Shown here one piece after another: positions 12,149 to 24,616 of a stretch of 64,000 nt of DNA (position 1 is its first letter; the number at the start of each line of letters is the position of its first letter). Below the pieces are notes generated by a model, which was not told where the DNA came from, did no database searches, and saw nothing but the letters and a program-made list of their open reading frames with translations. The position numbers and the translations under genes are program-made. The stretch comes from Gymnopus androsaceus JB14. Taxonomy: Eukaryota > Basidiomycota > Agaricomycetes > Agaricales > Omphalotaceae. The stretch covers positions 310,001-374,000 of the forward strand of contig ML769392.1 in assembly GCA_009733575.1 (NCBI GenBank), in the 5' to 3' direction.

Positions 12149-14786
12149 ATGACGGGAGAAGACAACCACGAGCAGAAACCTTCGATTCTAGGCAAGATTA
12201 CTGAGGGATATCACGAAGGGAAACGCGATGCAGAAGAGGATGTACGCGCAAGGGCTGGCAAAGACAATCACGAGCAGAAACCTTCGATTCTAGACAAGAT
12301 TACTGAGGGATATCATGAAGGAAAACACAAAGCAGAAGAGGATGAACACGCAAGGGCGGCAGCGAAGATACAAAAAGTTTGGAGAGAGAAGAAGGGTCGT
12401 GCTCAGGCAGATTATCTTTCGTCGGAGCTGAGATGGAGGGTTCGTCTTGATATTTCTATCAGTAAAATTGCTTCTAACAAGTCCTTCAGGATGCGGCAAT
12501 ACGCGCGCGTGCAAAGGTAAAAAAAAAAGGGTAGTAGCCAGGTTGATACGGCCTTGCTGAACCAGCTTCTAACAGATACATCGAACGAGTGCAGATGCAG
12601 GGAAGAATTCGGCTAAAGAACGTTGGAATCGTGGAGTCTTCTTTGCTAGCAAGCTTCGAGAAGAGAATGAAGTTTTGAAGAAACCTGGAACCGAAGACAC
12701 CGATCCAAATGCTTTGCGTGTTGAAAAGCATCTCGAAACGCAGCATTGGTTGGAGCTCGTCGACGCGTATGCAGCCACTTTTTCTTCCTCTTAACACGTA
12801 CTTTATTAATGGATATTCTAGGAAGCATCGGTATGGCTCAAATCGTAAGTAGATAAACTTGCTGTGCTCTGCTTTGACATTGAGCGCTTCTTCCTCCAAC
12901 CTTTCTTCAACGCAGTCAAGGTTAGTGTCATTTTGACTTGGTTGCGTTCTAGATGGAATGATATTATCCCTAGTACTATCACAGGTTCGTACCTCTACGA
13001 GTTTGCCGTGGGGATCTACGCCAAGGCTTATCGAAACTTGTTCATAGAAAGTGGAGAGAATCGGATACCACAGATAATTTCTTCAAGTGGTAAGACGATT
13101 GAGAAAATGTAATAATCCGAACTCATAAACATTTATCAACAAGGTTAGATCATGGAGAGGGCGCGGAGCTTTCACTAGATGAGTGTTCTCGAGAACAGCT
13201 CGAGAAAGAGGTTGGCGATACTTTACTTCCATTAACAAACCTAGTCTAATTCTGCCTCTTGTTCACAGCGAATCATGTAAGGCTAAGTCACCAAATTAGA
13301 GGAGATTGCTGATTTCTTTACTATAGTTATCTTTCAGCTGAGCAAAGTATGTTACTACCCTTGTCCTTTGAACCATTCAGCTGATGTCACCGGAAAGGAC
13401 TGAATTATCTTGTCAAATTTGACGATGTCGGTAGACTACGCTGGGCACGCAATAACGATCTCGTGGTGAGCCATGTTAGGCACTCCTCTCCTTTTTACTT
13501 GTTCTGATGTGACCCGGAAGGATACAACCGCAGAGCGTTGGAAGGATGGGAATGGTGCTGGAATCGTCCCCGAGGACATGCCCGAACGGCCTGTGCAACC
13601 TCGAGGGAGCTTTGAATCTCTGCTTTCTGAAGATGAGTCCAGCGTAGGGTCTGATGCTGCTATGCATTATGCGGGAAATCCAAAAGGAAGATCCCGGTTG
13701 TCTAAAGTATTCTATCAATATTTTACAAGTAAGCGGAACTTATTTAATCATTCAACCTATGCAATGAATCAACCGCTAACAACCCAATTAACCACAAGTA
13801 CGTGGAGTTACGAACAAACTCTTACGGAAAACTGTGAGGCGGAATACTTGGATTTATGTTACGGTAGGAGAAAGACAACTTGTGCGATGTCCTTGACTGA
13901 CTGTTTTTGTATAGGATAAACATTGTAATTATAGTTATTATTTCTTCGGTCGCCTGCTTACTGAACTCATCGCAGACAATATGTTCATTGGCATCAAGAG
14001 TGCGTGCACATTCATGTATTTATATTGATTGGGGACTAAATTCTATCCAGAAACTGGCACCTTTCAGCACAGTAGCTTCCTAGCTGGAGCTATCGTCACT
14101 TCTGCAGGGTTAATTTCAGTCAAGGTAAGTAAACAATCTGCGTGGTACCAGCTCTGAGGGTCCTGAAACCTGAAATTCAAGGATGGGCTGATTCATACTC
14201 TGTCTCCTTTATCTGGACATTATCGGTGAGTTTCCCGGTGTCTGTCCTGTCTAGTTGTTAACGACTGCGCAGGACTTCAATAAATGTAAGCTGTATGCGG
14301 TCGCCCGATCAACACATCTCAAGGTTTGCAAACAGCATTTTCATCAATTTGTCGATGTCCTCACCGAGCGCGGTGTCGACATGAGCAAGGTAAAAATTAG
14401 CAAAGCTGAAGCTGCGCTTTGGGGGTAAGCAATCTCTTCGAGGGCCGGAGTTTCTACTGATATATAATGTGCGTTTTAGAATTGAACATATCAAGAAATG
14501 GCAAAAGAAACAGACTCATCTCAAGGAGGAGGGGAAGGAACGAGCTGCGAAAGTCGGTCATGCAGTCGCCGACACGTTCAAGATGACTAGTAATTCGGAT
14601 TGGAAGCGGGAAATACTCGAAGGGAGGAAACGACCTGTTTCTAAGGAGAGCCACGCAGCCGATTCAACAGAGGGCAAACCTGAAGCTCTTGCGGAAAAGG
14701 ACCACACACAAAACGACAATAACGGAGAGCATCGCCCAAAGGAGTTGCCCAACGACGAGAAAGTTGCTCCCGCTGGAGAGACATAG
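12149..14786 (+). CDS. IQ-motif protein resembling plant IQM calmodulin-binding proteins
   Basis: The gene is very intron-rich, with some coding exons of 8-28 nt. Exon 1 carries two tandem 34-aa repeats, then an IQ motif (AAKIQKVWREKKGRAQ). Later exons give the IQM-like core: HWLELVDAKHRYGSN, WRESDTTDNFFKWLDHGEGA, EQLEKERI, YLSAEQRLNYLVKFDDVGRL, LLRKTVRRNTWIYVTDKHYN, FQHSSFLAGAIVTSAG and LSPLSGHYRTSINHFHQFVD. That order and the SGHY motif are those of the plant IQM family, which also has fungal members. The C-terminus (from ~14560) is a charged Lys/Glu tail. The exons joining SN to HRKW (12845-13043) could not be resolved cleanly. Calmodulin binding is inferred; the cellular role in fungi is unknown to me. 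Confidence 0.8.
12161..12364 (+). repeat. Two near-identical tandem 102-bp (34-aa) coding repeats
   Basis: Unit 1 is 12161-12262 and unit 2 is 12263-12364, in frame within the IQ-motif gene. Both encode DNHEQKPSIL-x-KITEGYHEGK followed by AEED and ARA. The units differ at only a handful of bases, which suggests a recent duplication. Confidence 0.9.
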
Positions 14787-14890
14787 TCGGCACCTTTCAG
14801 GTGACGGGCATTCGATATTCGTACACAATATCTATTAGGTTGCAAAATACCCTCGTTATGCTACATCTTTAATATGGACGCAAAAGTACT

Positions 14891-15664
14891 TTAATTACTT
14901 ATATCCAAATCATGCTCGAGACCATTCGCTGCCAAACTCAGAAACACCCACTGGAAGCGCGGCCTGGATACAAATTGAACTTGAGTGCTCGAGAACTCCG
15001 TCAGAATTCGACGAACCTTTTCATCATAGTCTGTCCATTCATCCTCACTCAAATCAACTTCAGAGAATACGGTCCCCTTAGTCCCGACACATTTCCAGTT
15101 CCCCTAGTAAAAACCTGAGTCAAATGAATACTATATTAAGTAAAGGTTGCTTACTCTAGGATCGAAGCCGATGAATTCCAAGCCACGACACTCGATTTTC
15201 AAAAATGGTGCAAGCTGACCGTTCTCAGCACTGTAAGGCTTGGGAGGCGAGGTTGGGTCAAATTTTGCCGAGCTCTCGCGCTTGCATAGACCGCATCTCC
15301 AGACAAAGTGAGCTTTGCCTCCTTTGCCTCCAGCCACTTCGAATTCTTCCTGCCTCCGCTGCGTTAGTTTAGGATTCAAATTTAGGATTTTACGAATACA
15401 TACTTTACGATTCAATGAGACATATTTTGGGTGAGTTTCGTTGCAGCTGTTACATTTGACCTACGTAAATTTAGGTCTGGATGTTCAGGCGATCAGGAAG
15501 AATCGCACAAAACCTGAAAGAAGTATTCGAAATCATCATCGGCTGGTACGAGTTCGGACACGCTCTCAAGCTCGGCTTTGATAGAAAGCAAAAGGAACTA
15601 GTAAGTAAGTCAGATTGTCTTTCGTAAGTCACAGATACAGGATGAGCAGTTTACTTACAACCAT
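14891..15664 (-). CDS. CZIB/UPF0587 (DUF866) zinc-binding protein
   Basis: Exons on the minus strand: 15664-15659, 15597-15514, 15460-15404, 15349-15155 and 15103-14891 (184 aa). The first exon codes for only two residues. The two CxxC pairs expected of the family are present, VKCNSCNETHPKYVSLNRK and VWRCGLCKRESSAKF, followed by the signature LKIECRGLEFIGFDPRGNW and DLSEDEWTDYDEK. This matches human C1orf123/CZIB along its length. The family binds zinc through the CxxC pairs; the biological role is poorly defined. The gene is divergent from mS35 with 85 bp between start codons and convergent with the IQ-motif gene (104 bp between stops). Confidence 0.92.
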
Positions 15665-15749
15665 GATGATTGTTTGTTACAAGTTCGCCGAGTGACGGCG
15701 CCGGCTGAAGCTACCGCACGCCAAAAATCGATTTCCTTTTTTGGGTTAG

Positions 15750-16649
15750 ATGCTTGCTACCACTTCTCTCTTGCGGACAACGCTCCGTTCTTCTCTATTT
15801 CGCGCGCCATTACTTGCTCAACCACGTTTATCTCGCCAACTGCATGTCTCACCACCCTTGGCAGTGGCTGAGCAAAGTAATCAAAAGGAAGAATTTTTAG
15901 ATGCATATGAGGCGGAGGACATGCTGGATTATGATTTCGACGATGATGATACGACTTCTGGAGGTCATTTAATGCTGAGGCAACAGCGGCAGACCCTCTA
16001 CTATCTTCGTCTCATTGAACACGAGTTGCCCAAGCTCGTCGGTACGCGTAAAATTACATAGTTTTTCAAGCAAAAATCTCACTTGCTTGCTTGCAGCATA
16101 CCGAAAACCTTTTGTTGCACCAGAAAAGTCCCCACTCATTGTCCGTGCACTGGAATACGGCGGGGAGGACCATCCTGCAACTTCAAAACGAGTTGTTGTT
16201 GTCGCTGTGGATGAACTTCCCTTAACCGACAAGGATTCAGTGCACAAATTCAAACTTCTCGCTGGGGCTCGTTGGTCCCTGAAGCCACCAACGAACTCTG
16301 GTGTCAGCGAACTGGCACCATGGGGCAACGGCTTTGTCAAAATATCTTGCGAGGACTTTCTCCACCCTGCCCAGAACCTCAAATGGATTAGTGACACATT
16401 AGACCGGTTGATTCGTGAAGCCAATGTGCGTCTCAATATTCTCCCTTGACCGTAAACGCTAATGTGTCTCTACAGAACAAAAAGGATACGTTCAAGGACA
16501 TTCCTCAGGATGTTCGCCATATTTACTCCGTAGCGCGAAAATCAAAGGCAGGGGAGCACCTTCGGGGGCGCGTTCATGCTCGTCCGTCGATACGCGACTT
16601 CCCACAGGAATGGCTACCAGATAGAAATACCAATGCTCCGAGAATGTAA
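15750..16649 (+). CDS. Mitochondrial small-subunit ribosomal protein mS35
   Basis: Exons 15750-16041, 16097-16425 and 16476-16649 give 264 aa. The N-terminus (MLATTSLLRTTLRSSLFRAP) is an Arg/Ser/Leu-rich mitochondrial presequence without acidic residues. The body carries mS35/Rsm24 features: LRQQRQTLYYLRLIEHELPK, the central LAPWGNGFVKISCEDFLHPA, QNLKWISDTLDRLIREAN, and a C-terminal FPQEWLP. mS35 is a protein of the mitochondrial 37S/28S subunit. It shares a short divergent promoter with the CZIB-like gene. Confidence 0.88.
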
Positions 16650-16746
16650 TCCATTTCAATGTCACGGTTCTTTCTTCTGTCGAGCGTGATCTCTTTTCCG
16701 ACATCGGCCCGCTATGAAAATCGATTGTAACACTCACACTGCTATC

Positions 16747-18018
16747 ATGTCTTCATCCAGAATTGTGCGAGCATCAGTTGTGCAGACATGCACACCGGCC
16801 TATTCGTTACCTGATACTCTGGATAAGATGGAAAGACTCAGTCGTTTGGCCTCAGAACGGTAGGTGCTTGCTTACCTCCTTCATTCGGTGACTGATCTTT
16901 CCAAGGGATGCATCGCAGCTTGTAGTTTTTCCAGAGGCATTGTACGTTGGTTATCTTCTAACATCCGAACGGTTCCAAGCGCAAAATCGATCTCTTTAGT
17001 ATTGGGGGCTACCCTAAGCATTCGATGTTTGGAGTCGTAGTTGGAGATCGTTCAGCAGCAGGACGAGAAGAGTTCCTCCGATATTATAATGCAGCTATCG
17101 AAGTACCATCGCCAGCTGTACACCGGATTGAACAAATAAGCAAGGAGACGGGTGTCTTCATTGTCTCGGGCGTTATCGAACGCGACGGAGGCACGCTGTA
17201 TTGCACTGCGATTTTCGTTGACCCTACGAAAGGTTTCGTTGGAAAACACCGCAAACTCGTAAAGCCGGCTCGTCCCTCTTGTATTTGATTTAAGACTCTG
17301 AAGGTTATAGGTACCTACGGCGGCTGAACGTTTGATTTGGGGTCAAGGTGACGGGTCTACTCTTCCCGTTCTCGAAAGCACATTTCTTCCCGCTGCTCAA
17401 GGATCCCAGGAAGTGACGGCGAAGGTGTCGGCGAGCATTTGCTGGTACGCGGCAATTGTGCCACTTGACCTGGTCTTCTACTGACTAGCTCGAACCAGGG
17501 AAAACTACATGCCTCTTTGTACGTCAGGGAAAGCTGAAACCAACTCTATGCTCACCTCCTGATAGTGCGAACCTACTATTACTCTCAGGGCACTCAAATC
17601 TATTGTGCCCCGACTGTAGACGCTCGACCTGTGTGGCAAAACTCTATGGTACATATTGCCATTGAAGGACGTTGCTTTGTTCTTTCAGCTTGTCAGTTCG
17701 CCCAAGAAAAAGATTATCCAGCTGATCATCCAGTGGCCGACTTGAATGCTCGAAATGCTGATAATGTGGTTATTGCCGGTGGGAGTGTCATTGTCAGCCC
17801 GCTTGGGAATATACTCGCAGGACCACTACTAGGAGAGGAGGGTATTCTGACGGCGAGTTTGGACTTGGATGAGTGTATCCGCGGAAAGTTTGATCTTGAT
17901 ACTACGGGACATTATGCTCGACCAGATGGTGAGTCCTTTTACATCTTCACGGTGATCCGAATGCCTTTTACTCATTGCGTGCTCACTAGTCTTTGAGCTC
18001 AAAGCGAAAGTGGATTAA
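16747..18018 (+). CDS. Nitrilase (carbon-nitrogen hydrolase)
   Basis: Seven exons (16747-16859, 16906-16941, 17000-17258, 17311-17444, 17499-17518, 17566-17928, 17990-18018) give 317 aa. The catalytic triad is intact: Glu in VVFPEAFIGGYP, Lys in GKHRKLVPT, and Cys in SASICWENYMPL, each in its expected nitrilase-branch context. The cysteine motif is split by an intron inside the Trp codon. The expected chemistry is hydrolysis of a nitrile to carboxylic acid and ammonia; substrate (arylacetonitrile, cyanide, beta-cyanoalanine) cannot be told from sequence. The C-terminus is short, without the long tail of some bacterial nitrilases. Confidence 0.93.
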
Positions 18019-18882
18019 GCTTAACAAACCTTCCAAATCAAAAACTCGTTTCTTTGTGTGGTTATTATCTTCTGCGATACGAAGCAATGAACAATTGTCG
18101 AGAAAACCAGCTGATAAAAAGCTCTTGGCTGAAGGCTCCCCAACGATACAATTGCAAGGCGAAACACTATGAAGCTTGGAGCATGAAGCATGCTGTTTGG
18201 ACGCCGCACCAAGAAAGTTGAAACTCAACCGAACGCAATCATAAACGCCTTCAACGCCGCGGAATAGGAAACTTAAGCCAGTAGCGGAGTTCGAAATACT
18301 ACGCGGCGTGTGATGTATAGTTGTACGCTCACCACATCCAAGGTCCGAACATATGTTCACGTCCTACGAGGACGTATCTCGAGCGCTCTATAGCCTTCTA
18401 GCGATCAGTGGCCAACGGCTGAAGCTGGGCAACGGGAGAAGTTATGAAAGCAGGGCCTCCTAGCTTCGAGGGAGCCGACGGAAGGTGGATAACGCGCTCA
18501 CACCCGAAAAAACATGTACAGAGCTGTTCGCGACGTAAAAACAGCGTCAGTGAAGGGTCCACTTCACTTTTGTATTGCATTGATCAAATGCAGAAACCTG
18601 GCGCGTATTAAGCAACGCGTAACTGAGATATCTGTACTTAGCGTTAAATGTCTATACGTAGAGCAATTTCCAAGGATCCTAAGGTAGGTAGATAGGTAAG
18701 AGTCCAGTAGGTAAGAGTCCATGTAAGGCCGGTACTTAAGCGCCCGAGAGAAGTATGCAAACAACAGCAGTGGCTGAACACTGCCACCGGCACCTTCTGT
18801 CTTCCTCTCATCCCGCCAGTTATTTTGCGAGAGTTGGTCTCTTTTCCTTCTTTACAGCCATTTACTTAGGAAAAATTTACAG
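18019..18882. other. Intergenic, septin promoter side
   Basis: About 860 bp between the nitrilase stop and the CDC3 start. Open frames on the minus strand here have no recognisable composition or motif. A short direct repeat lies at 18694-18721. The segment just before the CDC3 ATG ends in TTTACAG, so a 5' UTR intron ending at the start codon is possible. Confidence 0.5.
18694..18721 (+). repeat. Short direct repeat, two 13-bp copies
   Basis: AGGTAAGAGTCCA occurs at 18694-18706 and again at 18709-18721, separated by two bases. It is upstream of the septin gene. No function can be assigned. Confidence 0.7.
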
Positions 18883-20641
18883 ATGACCGACTCATACATT
18901 TCCTCGCATGACGGAGACTACCCCAATGGCATTGCCAATGGCTCAACAACCTCGTTCGGCGCACCTTCCCCTCAAAACCCTGCTATCTCTTCTGTCATTC
19001 GCAAAAAACTTATGGGTTACGTCGGTTTCGCCAACCTTCCTAACCAGGTTCACAGGAAAAGTGTGAGGAAAGGCTTCCAGTTTACTGCCATGGTCGTCGG
19101 TGAGTTGACGCCCTTTTCCTGTGGCTACATCTTTTTTGAATTCCACTAGGCGAGTCCGGTTTGGGCAAGTCTACTCTAATCAACACTTTGTTCAATACCA
19201 CTTTGTACCCTCCCAAGGAGCCTTTGCATCCTTCTGCAGAGAGACCCAAGACCGTTGCTATCGAGAGTATTGGTGCTGGTACGTGTACCAATGCTCCTAA
19301 ATTTGTGTTTAGCTTATCTTCTGTTACGTTATAGACATCGAAGAAAATGGCGTCCGGCTCCACCTTACCGTCGTTGACACTCCTGGCTTTGGAGATTTCG
19401 TTAACAACGATGACAGGTATGTCTCTCGAGTCGCGTATTGGCTCATACCAATCACATTCCCGATAGCTGGAAGCCCATCGTGGAGAACATTGAGTCTAGG
19501 TTCGACTCTTACCTCGAGCAGGAGAACCGTGTAAACCGCCTCAAGGTTGTGGACAACCGTGTACACGCTTGCCTTTACTTCATACAGCCAACAGGACACT
19601 CGTAAGCTTGAAATTCGGGGCATTTTCATCCTTCTTACACTCCTCGTATAGACTGAAGCAAATTGACATCGAGTTTATGCGTCGGCTGCACACCAAAGTC
19701 AACTTGATACCTGTTATTGCAAAGGCTGACACCATGACCGACGAGGAAATTGCCAACTTCAAGCAGCGGGTACGGCCATCGAATTGCGTTGTCGCGAGTA
19801 AAATGAGATTAATCGTTATACTTCCCTCAGATTCTTTCGGATATCCAGCACCACAACATCCACATCTTCCAAGCCCCCACCTACGAAAACGAAGATGAAG
19901 AAACTATTGCAGAAGCGGAGGAAATTGCCAGCAAGATTCCTTTTGCAATTGTGGGTTCCAATAAATTTGTCGGCACCCCCGACGGCCGCAAGGTCAGAGG
20001 ACGTGCTTATCCATGGGGCGTCGTGGAAGTTGATAATGAGGAGGTATGTGGGATGTTTGTTTATTTTTGTCCTTTTCTTACATGGAAGTTTGTAGCACTG
20101 CGATTTCGTGAAGCTTCGCCAGATGCTCGTCCGTACATATATGGAAGAACTCAGAGAATACACTAACGACGTGTTGTATGAGAATTGGCGTACGGAGAAA
20201 CTCGTTAGCATGGGTGTTGCGCAGGACTCGACCGTCTTCAAGGAAATCAAGTGCGTGCTATTCTTTTCCTAGTTGCAGCTTTCAATAACCAACGTTCTGT
20301 AGCCCGGCTGCACGCTTGCAAGAGGAGCGTGTAATGCACGAAGCCAAGCTTGCCAAGATGGAGGCAGAGATGAAGATGGTCTTCCAACAGAAGGTGCAGG
20401 AGAAGGAGGCCAAGCTCAAGCAGTCCGAAGAGGAGTTGTACGCTCGCCACAAAGAGATGAAAGAAGCCCTCGAGAAACAACGAAACGATCTCGAGGACAA
20501 GAAACGGAAAATCGAGTCTGGCCGGCCGATTACTCCAGAAAAGAATGCGGTATGTTTTGACCTTGCCTTCATTTTCCTCACACATAAGTACTGAAATTTT
20601 ATGAATAGACTGGCAGAAGGAAGGGTTTCCTTCGTACGTAA
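18883..20641 (+). CDS. CDC3: Septin, CDC3/AspB type
   Basis: Nine exons (18883-19099, 19150-19278, 19335-19416, 19467-19601, 19652-19769, 19831-20043, 20096-20250, 20303-20549, 20609-20641) give 442 aa. The leading [19 protein letters not shown] marks the polybasic region before the GTPase. G1 is GESGLGKS, G3 is VDTPGFG, G4 is AKAD. The septin unique element follows ([29 protein letters not shown]). Residues ~350-430 form a heptad-rich coiled coil ([20 protein letters not shown]). Assignment to the CDC3 group rests on the [11 protein letters not shown] start. It should assemble into septin rods at septa and growing tips. Confidence 0.93.
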
Positions 20642-21069
20642 GACGTCTGACGAATGCTTTCGTCCTGTGTCGGCTGGCGGGAAATAGACATTGTCTTCGT
20701 GCTGTTTATTCAATGCGATCTTTCTCTTCTGTTTTTTCTTTTATCTTGTACATTTTTGCGCCCGTAATCGTTCGCTGTTATCTTGGTTCCCAATCCGCAC
20801 ATTCCTTTATTTTTACCATGGATACTCAGTCTACTGCTCCTTACTTAGTTACGGTTATACTTCTATGATTTGGCCTTTTGGAGGCTGAGGATGTACCTGT
20901 TTCGTTCCAATGTTTATACCATATACCTCTCTTTTGCTTGGTGCAATCTAGGTGTTCGAGATTTAGAAAACTTTGAACTTTGACTGCCTCTGAGCCCCAC
21001 GAGCTGATGTAATAGATAAACGCCCAGTGATCATCTCTTCTTCTTTCACCTTCATCTTGCTCTACAAAA
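20642..21069. other. Intergenic between CDC3 and MTR10
   Basis: About 430 bp, T-rich after the CDC3 stop (probable 3' UTR), then the MTR10 promoter. No coding or structural RNA signal is seen. Confidence 0.5.
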
Positions 21070-24000
21070 ATGGCCGATATACCTGCGTTGTTGGCCGCGC
21101 TCGAGATCTTTACTCGTACCCCGGACAAGGAATCGCTCGAAAAGGCCAATAATTGGCTCCAAGATTTCCAACATTCTGTAATTGTCTTTCGCCTGGACCG
21201 TTCCTCGACCTTTCAGTCTGACTTGTAAATCGATGCGCTCTCGCAGCCTGAGGCTTGGTCGACGTGTAATGTCCTCCTCCTCTCCCAGGATGCCCCACCT
21301 GCAGCAAAATTATTTGCAGCACAGACATTTCGAGCCAAGGTATGGTAGCTCAGTGGCTCACGTTTGATAAATGCTGAATCTCAGTATATTAGGTTACCTA
21401 TGATCTTGGTCAAGTAGATCCATCCAACCTGCCTGCTCTCAAGGATACACTTATCACTGCATTAGAAGCGTATACTCCCGGTCCTCGTAACATCATTGTT
21501 CAGCTATGTTTAGCATTGGCGGGCTTGTCGATGCAATTTCCTGCATGGGAGAATGCGGTGGAGACGATGATCAGCAAGTTTGGTTCAAATCCTAGTACGG
21601 TCCCTACTCTGCTGCAATTCCTAACATTACTTCCCGAGGAGATGCACACGAACCACAAAGTTCCCATCACGGTCAGTGTTTAGTCCTTTCTCTTATCGTT
21701 GGGTGTAACTTTGCCTCTAGGATTATGAATGGAACGACAGAATGTCAGTTCTACTAACCAGTAATGTTAAAAAAGTCCTGGATTTATTGGCTGTATACAT
21801 ACAAGCTCCTGGTACGCATACTATCTTTTGCACTGTTTTGCATACACCTACCGCTCTCGCAGGTGTTACGGTGGATATTCAGAACCAGATCTTTGCCTGT
21901 TTGCGTAGCTGGGTCAATTCTGGGGAAGTCAATGTTTCGGATCTGCCATCGACCCCTTTGCTTGGATTCGCATTCGAAGCCATTTCATCGGACCAACTGT
22001 TCGATTCTGCAGTCGATGTCATTTGCGACATCATTCACGAAACTCAGGAAGTAGACGATAACATGGCAGTGATCGAAGTAATAGTCCCTCGGGTCATCGC
22101 ACTCAAGCCATTGCTGTCAAAAGATCGCGAAAATCCAGATAGAATCCGAGGGTACACTCGCATCTTTGCGGAAGCTGGGGAAACCTATCGAATGTTGATT
22201 GTGCGCCACACTGAAACCTTCTATCCTATCGTCGAGGCCATCGCAGAGTGCTCCGCTTACTCAGACCTCGATATAGTGCCCATCACATTCCAATTCTGGT
22301 CTCGTCTCGCGCAGGTCATTGGGAAGAAGTCTTCTGTTCCCCCACTTTTCGCGCAGGCCTATCGTTCCGTCATGGCCACAATTATCAAACACCTTCAGTT
22401 CCCTCCAGATGCTACACCTCTTTCTGGACAGGAAGCGGAGGACTTCAGAGGTTTCCGACACGTAATGGGTGATACATTGAAAGACTGTTGCGAGGTGCTA
22501 GAGACAGAGTCGTGTCTCCTTGCCACGTACGAGATGATTGCCTCTGCGCTGTCCCACAATCCGAATGTCATCTCGTGGCAAGAAATCGAAGCACCTCTCT
22601 TTGCATTGCGCTCTATGGGTGCAGTCATTGACCCCAAGGACGACGCTGCTGTGCCGAAAATACTTCAGCTCATCCCTCAGCTTCCTCTTCACCCCAGGGT
22701 CCGTTACGCGGCTCTGTTGATCATCTCGCGATACACAGAATGGATCAATATGCATCCAGATTACATTCAAATGCAATTGCAGTACGTTTCTGCTGGTTTT
22801 GAGGATGCAGATTTAGAAGTGTGCGCCGCTGCTGGTCAGGCGTTGAAGTATCTCTGCCAGGATTGTAAACAGGTCAGTGTATTTTCTTACCGGGAGATCA
22901 TTGTCTGATGTCTCCTAATTAGCACCTGGTCGAAGTTCTACCCACTCTTCATACGTTCCTCAACACCGTTGGAACGAAGCTGCTTCAAGACGATAGGCGT
23001 AAAATATACGAAGCCATCGCCCACGTCATATCGGCGATGCCCATGGAAAAGGCATCTGAATCGCTCAAGTCGTTTTCTTTGGACATTCTTGCCGTCATCC
23101 ATGCTCTTGCGAGCAAATCTGGCCAAGCCACGAAAGAAGAATTACAGGCCGCGTCTGGTACGGTTTCCTCGTTGTTGTTTATACAGTATTTGATCAATTT
23201 TTTGGTTTTAGACGGTCTCGAAAATCTAGAGGCCATGTTATTTGTGATTGGGGTTTTTGGAGAAGAACTCCCCCCTGCTTGTCAGAATACTTGTCAGGAG
23301 GCTTGGTCCATCTTCCAGGCCTTCCTCTTGAAGTACGGCTCAGACCCTGACATCGCTGAACGAACTACTCGAGTTCTCAGACATGGCTTGAGCTTTTTTG
23401 ATCGTGCTGTCTTGCCCGTGGCTCCTGCTGTTGTTGCGAGCATGTCCATGGGGTTCGAGGCTACATGCTACACCAGCTACCTCTGGATTGGCGGTAAAAT
23501 TGTGGGACGATTCGGCGATGAAAAGGACCAAAATCTTCACGCTGCTTTTTCAGAGCTTTTCCAGCGTGCGACCAATAAATTAATGAACCTACTGCAGACC
23601 CAACCTGCACGTAACTTGGCTGATGGTATGTTTTCTTCTATCTGCTCATGAACTGGGATTGAAATCACCCGCTGTAGTCCTGGATGATTACATACAGCTG
23701 TCTGCACAAGTTCTTCGTCAGACTCCGGACATTTATTTTGACCCCTCGATATTCCCTCTGGCGTTCCAGACATCTTCTGCAGCATTCGCTCTGGTTCAAT
23801 CTGAAGTGGTCTATGCTGCTTTGGAGCTGTTCCAAGATATTTTCAACCACCAGTGCTTAGACCCGTCGACACCAAATTCACCGGAATTTATCACCTACGC
23901 CAACACCGTTCACCAGGTTATGGATAGCCAAGGAGCAAACTTTTTGGGTGGTCTCCTCATGGGCTTGGTCGGAGATTTCCCTCCAGAGAGTGACTCAAAT

Positions 24001-24299
24001 GTCGTATCCATCTTCCGCGTCATTGCCACTACCTGGCCTACTCAGATGCTAGTGTGGCTTCCGGAGGTCTTGCAGCGAATGCCCTCTGCAGTAGTCCCCG
24101 ATCAGGTGAAGCAGAAGTTCCTGGAAGAAATTACAACGTATGTGATCTTCGTCTCTTGCGTGGATTTTTTGGCTGATAAAATCCTATATGTAGAGCTATC
24201 ACTGGCTCGAGGTTTGACCAAGTCAGATATGGCGTAATCACTTTTCATCGCGAGTCGCGCAAAGTGCGTGATAGACGTCGTGTGGCCGTGATGGGTTGA
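21070..24299 (+). CDS. MTR10: Importin-beta family receptor MTR10 / transportin-3
   Basis: Nine exons (21070-21177, 21247-21339, 21393-21671, 21721-21811, 21863-22872, 22923-23157, 23212-23625, 23678-24137, 24194-24299) give 931 aa, like TNPO3 (923) and yeast Mtr10 (972). The N-terminal importin segment reads KANNWLQDFQHSPEAWSTCN, followed by HEAT-type helical repeats throughout. The C-terminus TGSRFDQVRYGVITFHRESR then KVRDRRRVAVMG matches the conserved Mtr10 tail, and it is reached only by splicing at 24137/24194. The expected cargoes are SR-type RNA-binding proteins such as Npl3, and tRNA in yeast. Introns 21812-21862 (51 nt) and 23158-23211 (54 nt) are stop-free and in frame. Confidence 0.94.
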
Positions 24300-24616
24300 A
24301 AAGTCTATAAAGACTTGGTTTATCTAATTACAGTAATTCCTGCAATTGTATGATGTATCACCTTGCTTGCAAAAGTCCTTAGATTTTCCTAAATCACGTG
24401 TAAACTTGAGCTTGTTGAGTCTGGACAAACAGCCTCTGCATAGTGACCTCAAGCTTGTTTAAATATCTACATTGCGTTAGCACTTGAGCTTGTCGAGTTC
24501 TCTGTTCCCTATTATGGCCGATGTAGGATGTGCGAAAGCCTCTGAGAATAACAAGGACAAAGTATCAAGCTTCCTTTCCGAACCGGATTATTGCAAACCC
24601 AAAGTCGCGATCCACC
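24300..24616. other. Intergenic, LSC1 promoter
   Basis: About 320 bp. It includes a CACGTG E-box-like hexamer near 24396, 220 bp before the LSC1 start, and repeated short CTTGAGCTTGTTGAG-like strings around 24411-24500. No gene is seen. Confidence 0.45.

Noticed and set aside
18021..18360. Minus-strand frame of ~120 aa upstream of CDC3
   Set aside because: No recognisable domain, no flanking splice signals and unbiased composition; treated as intergenic.
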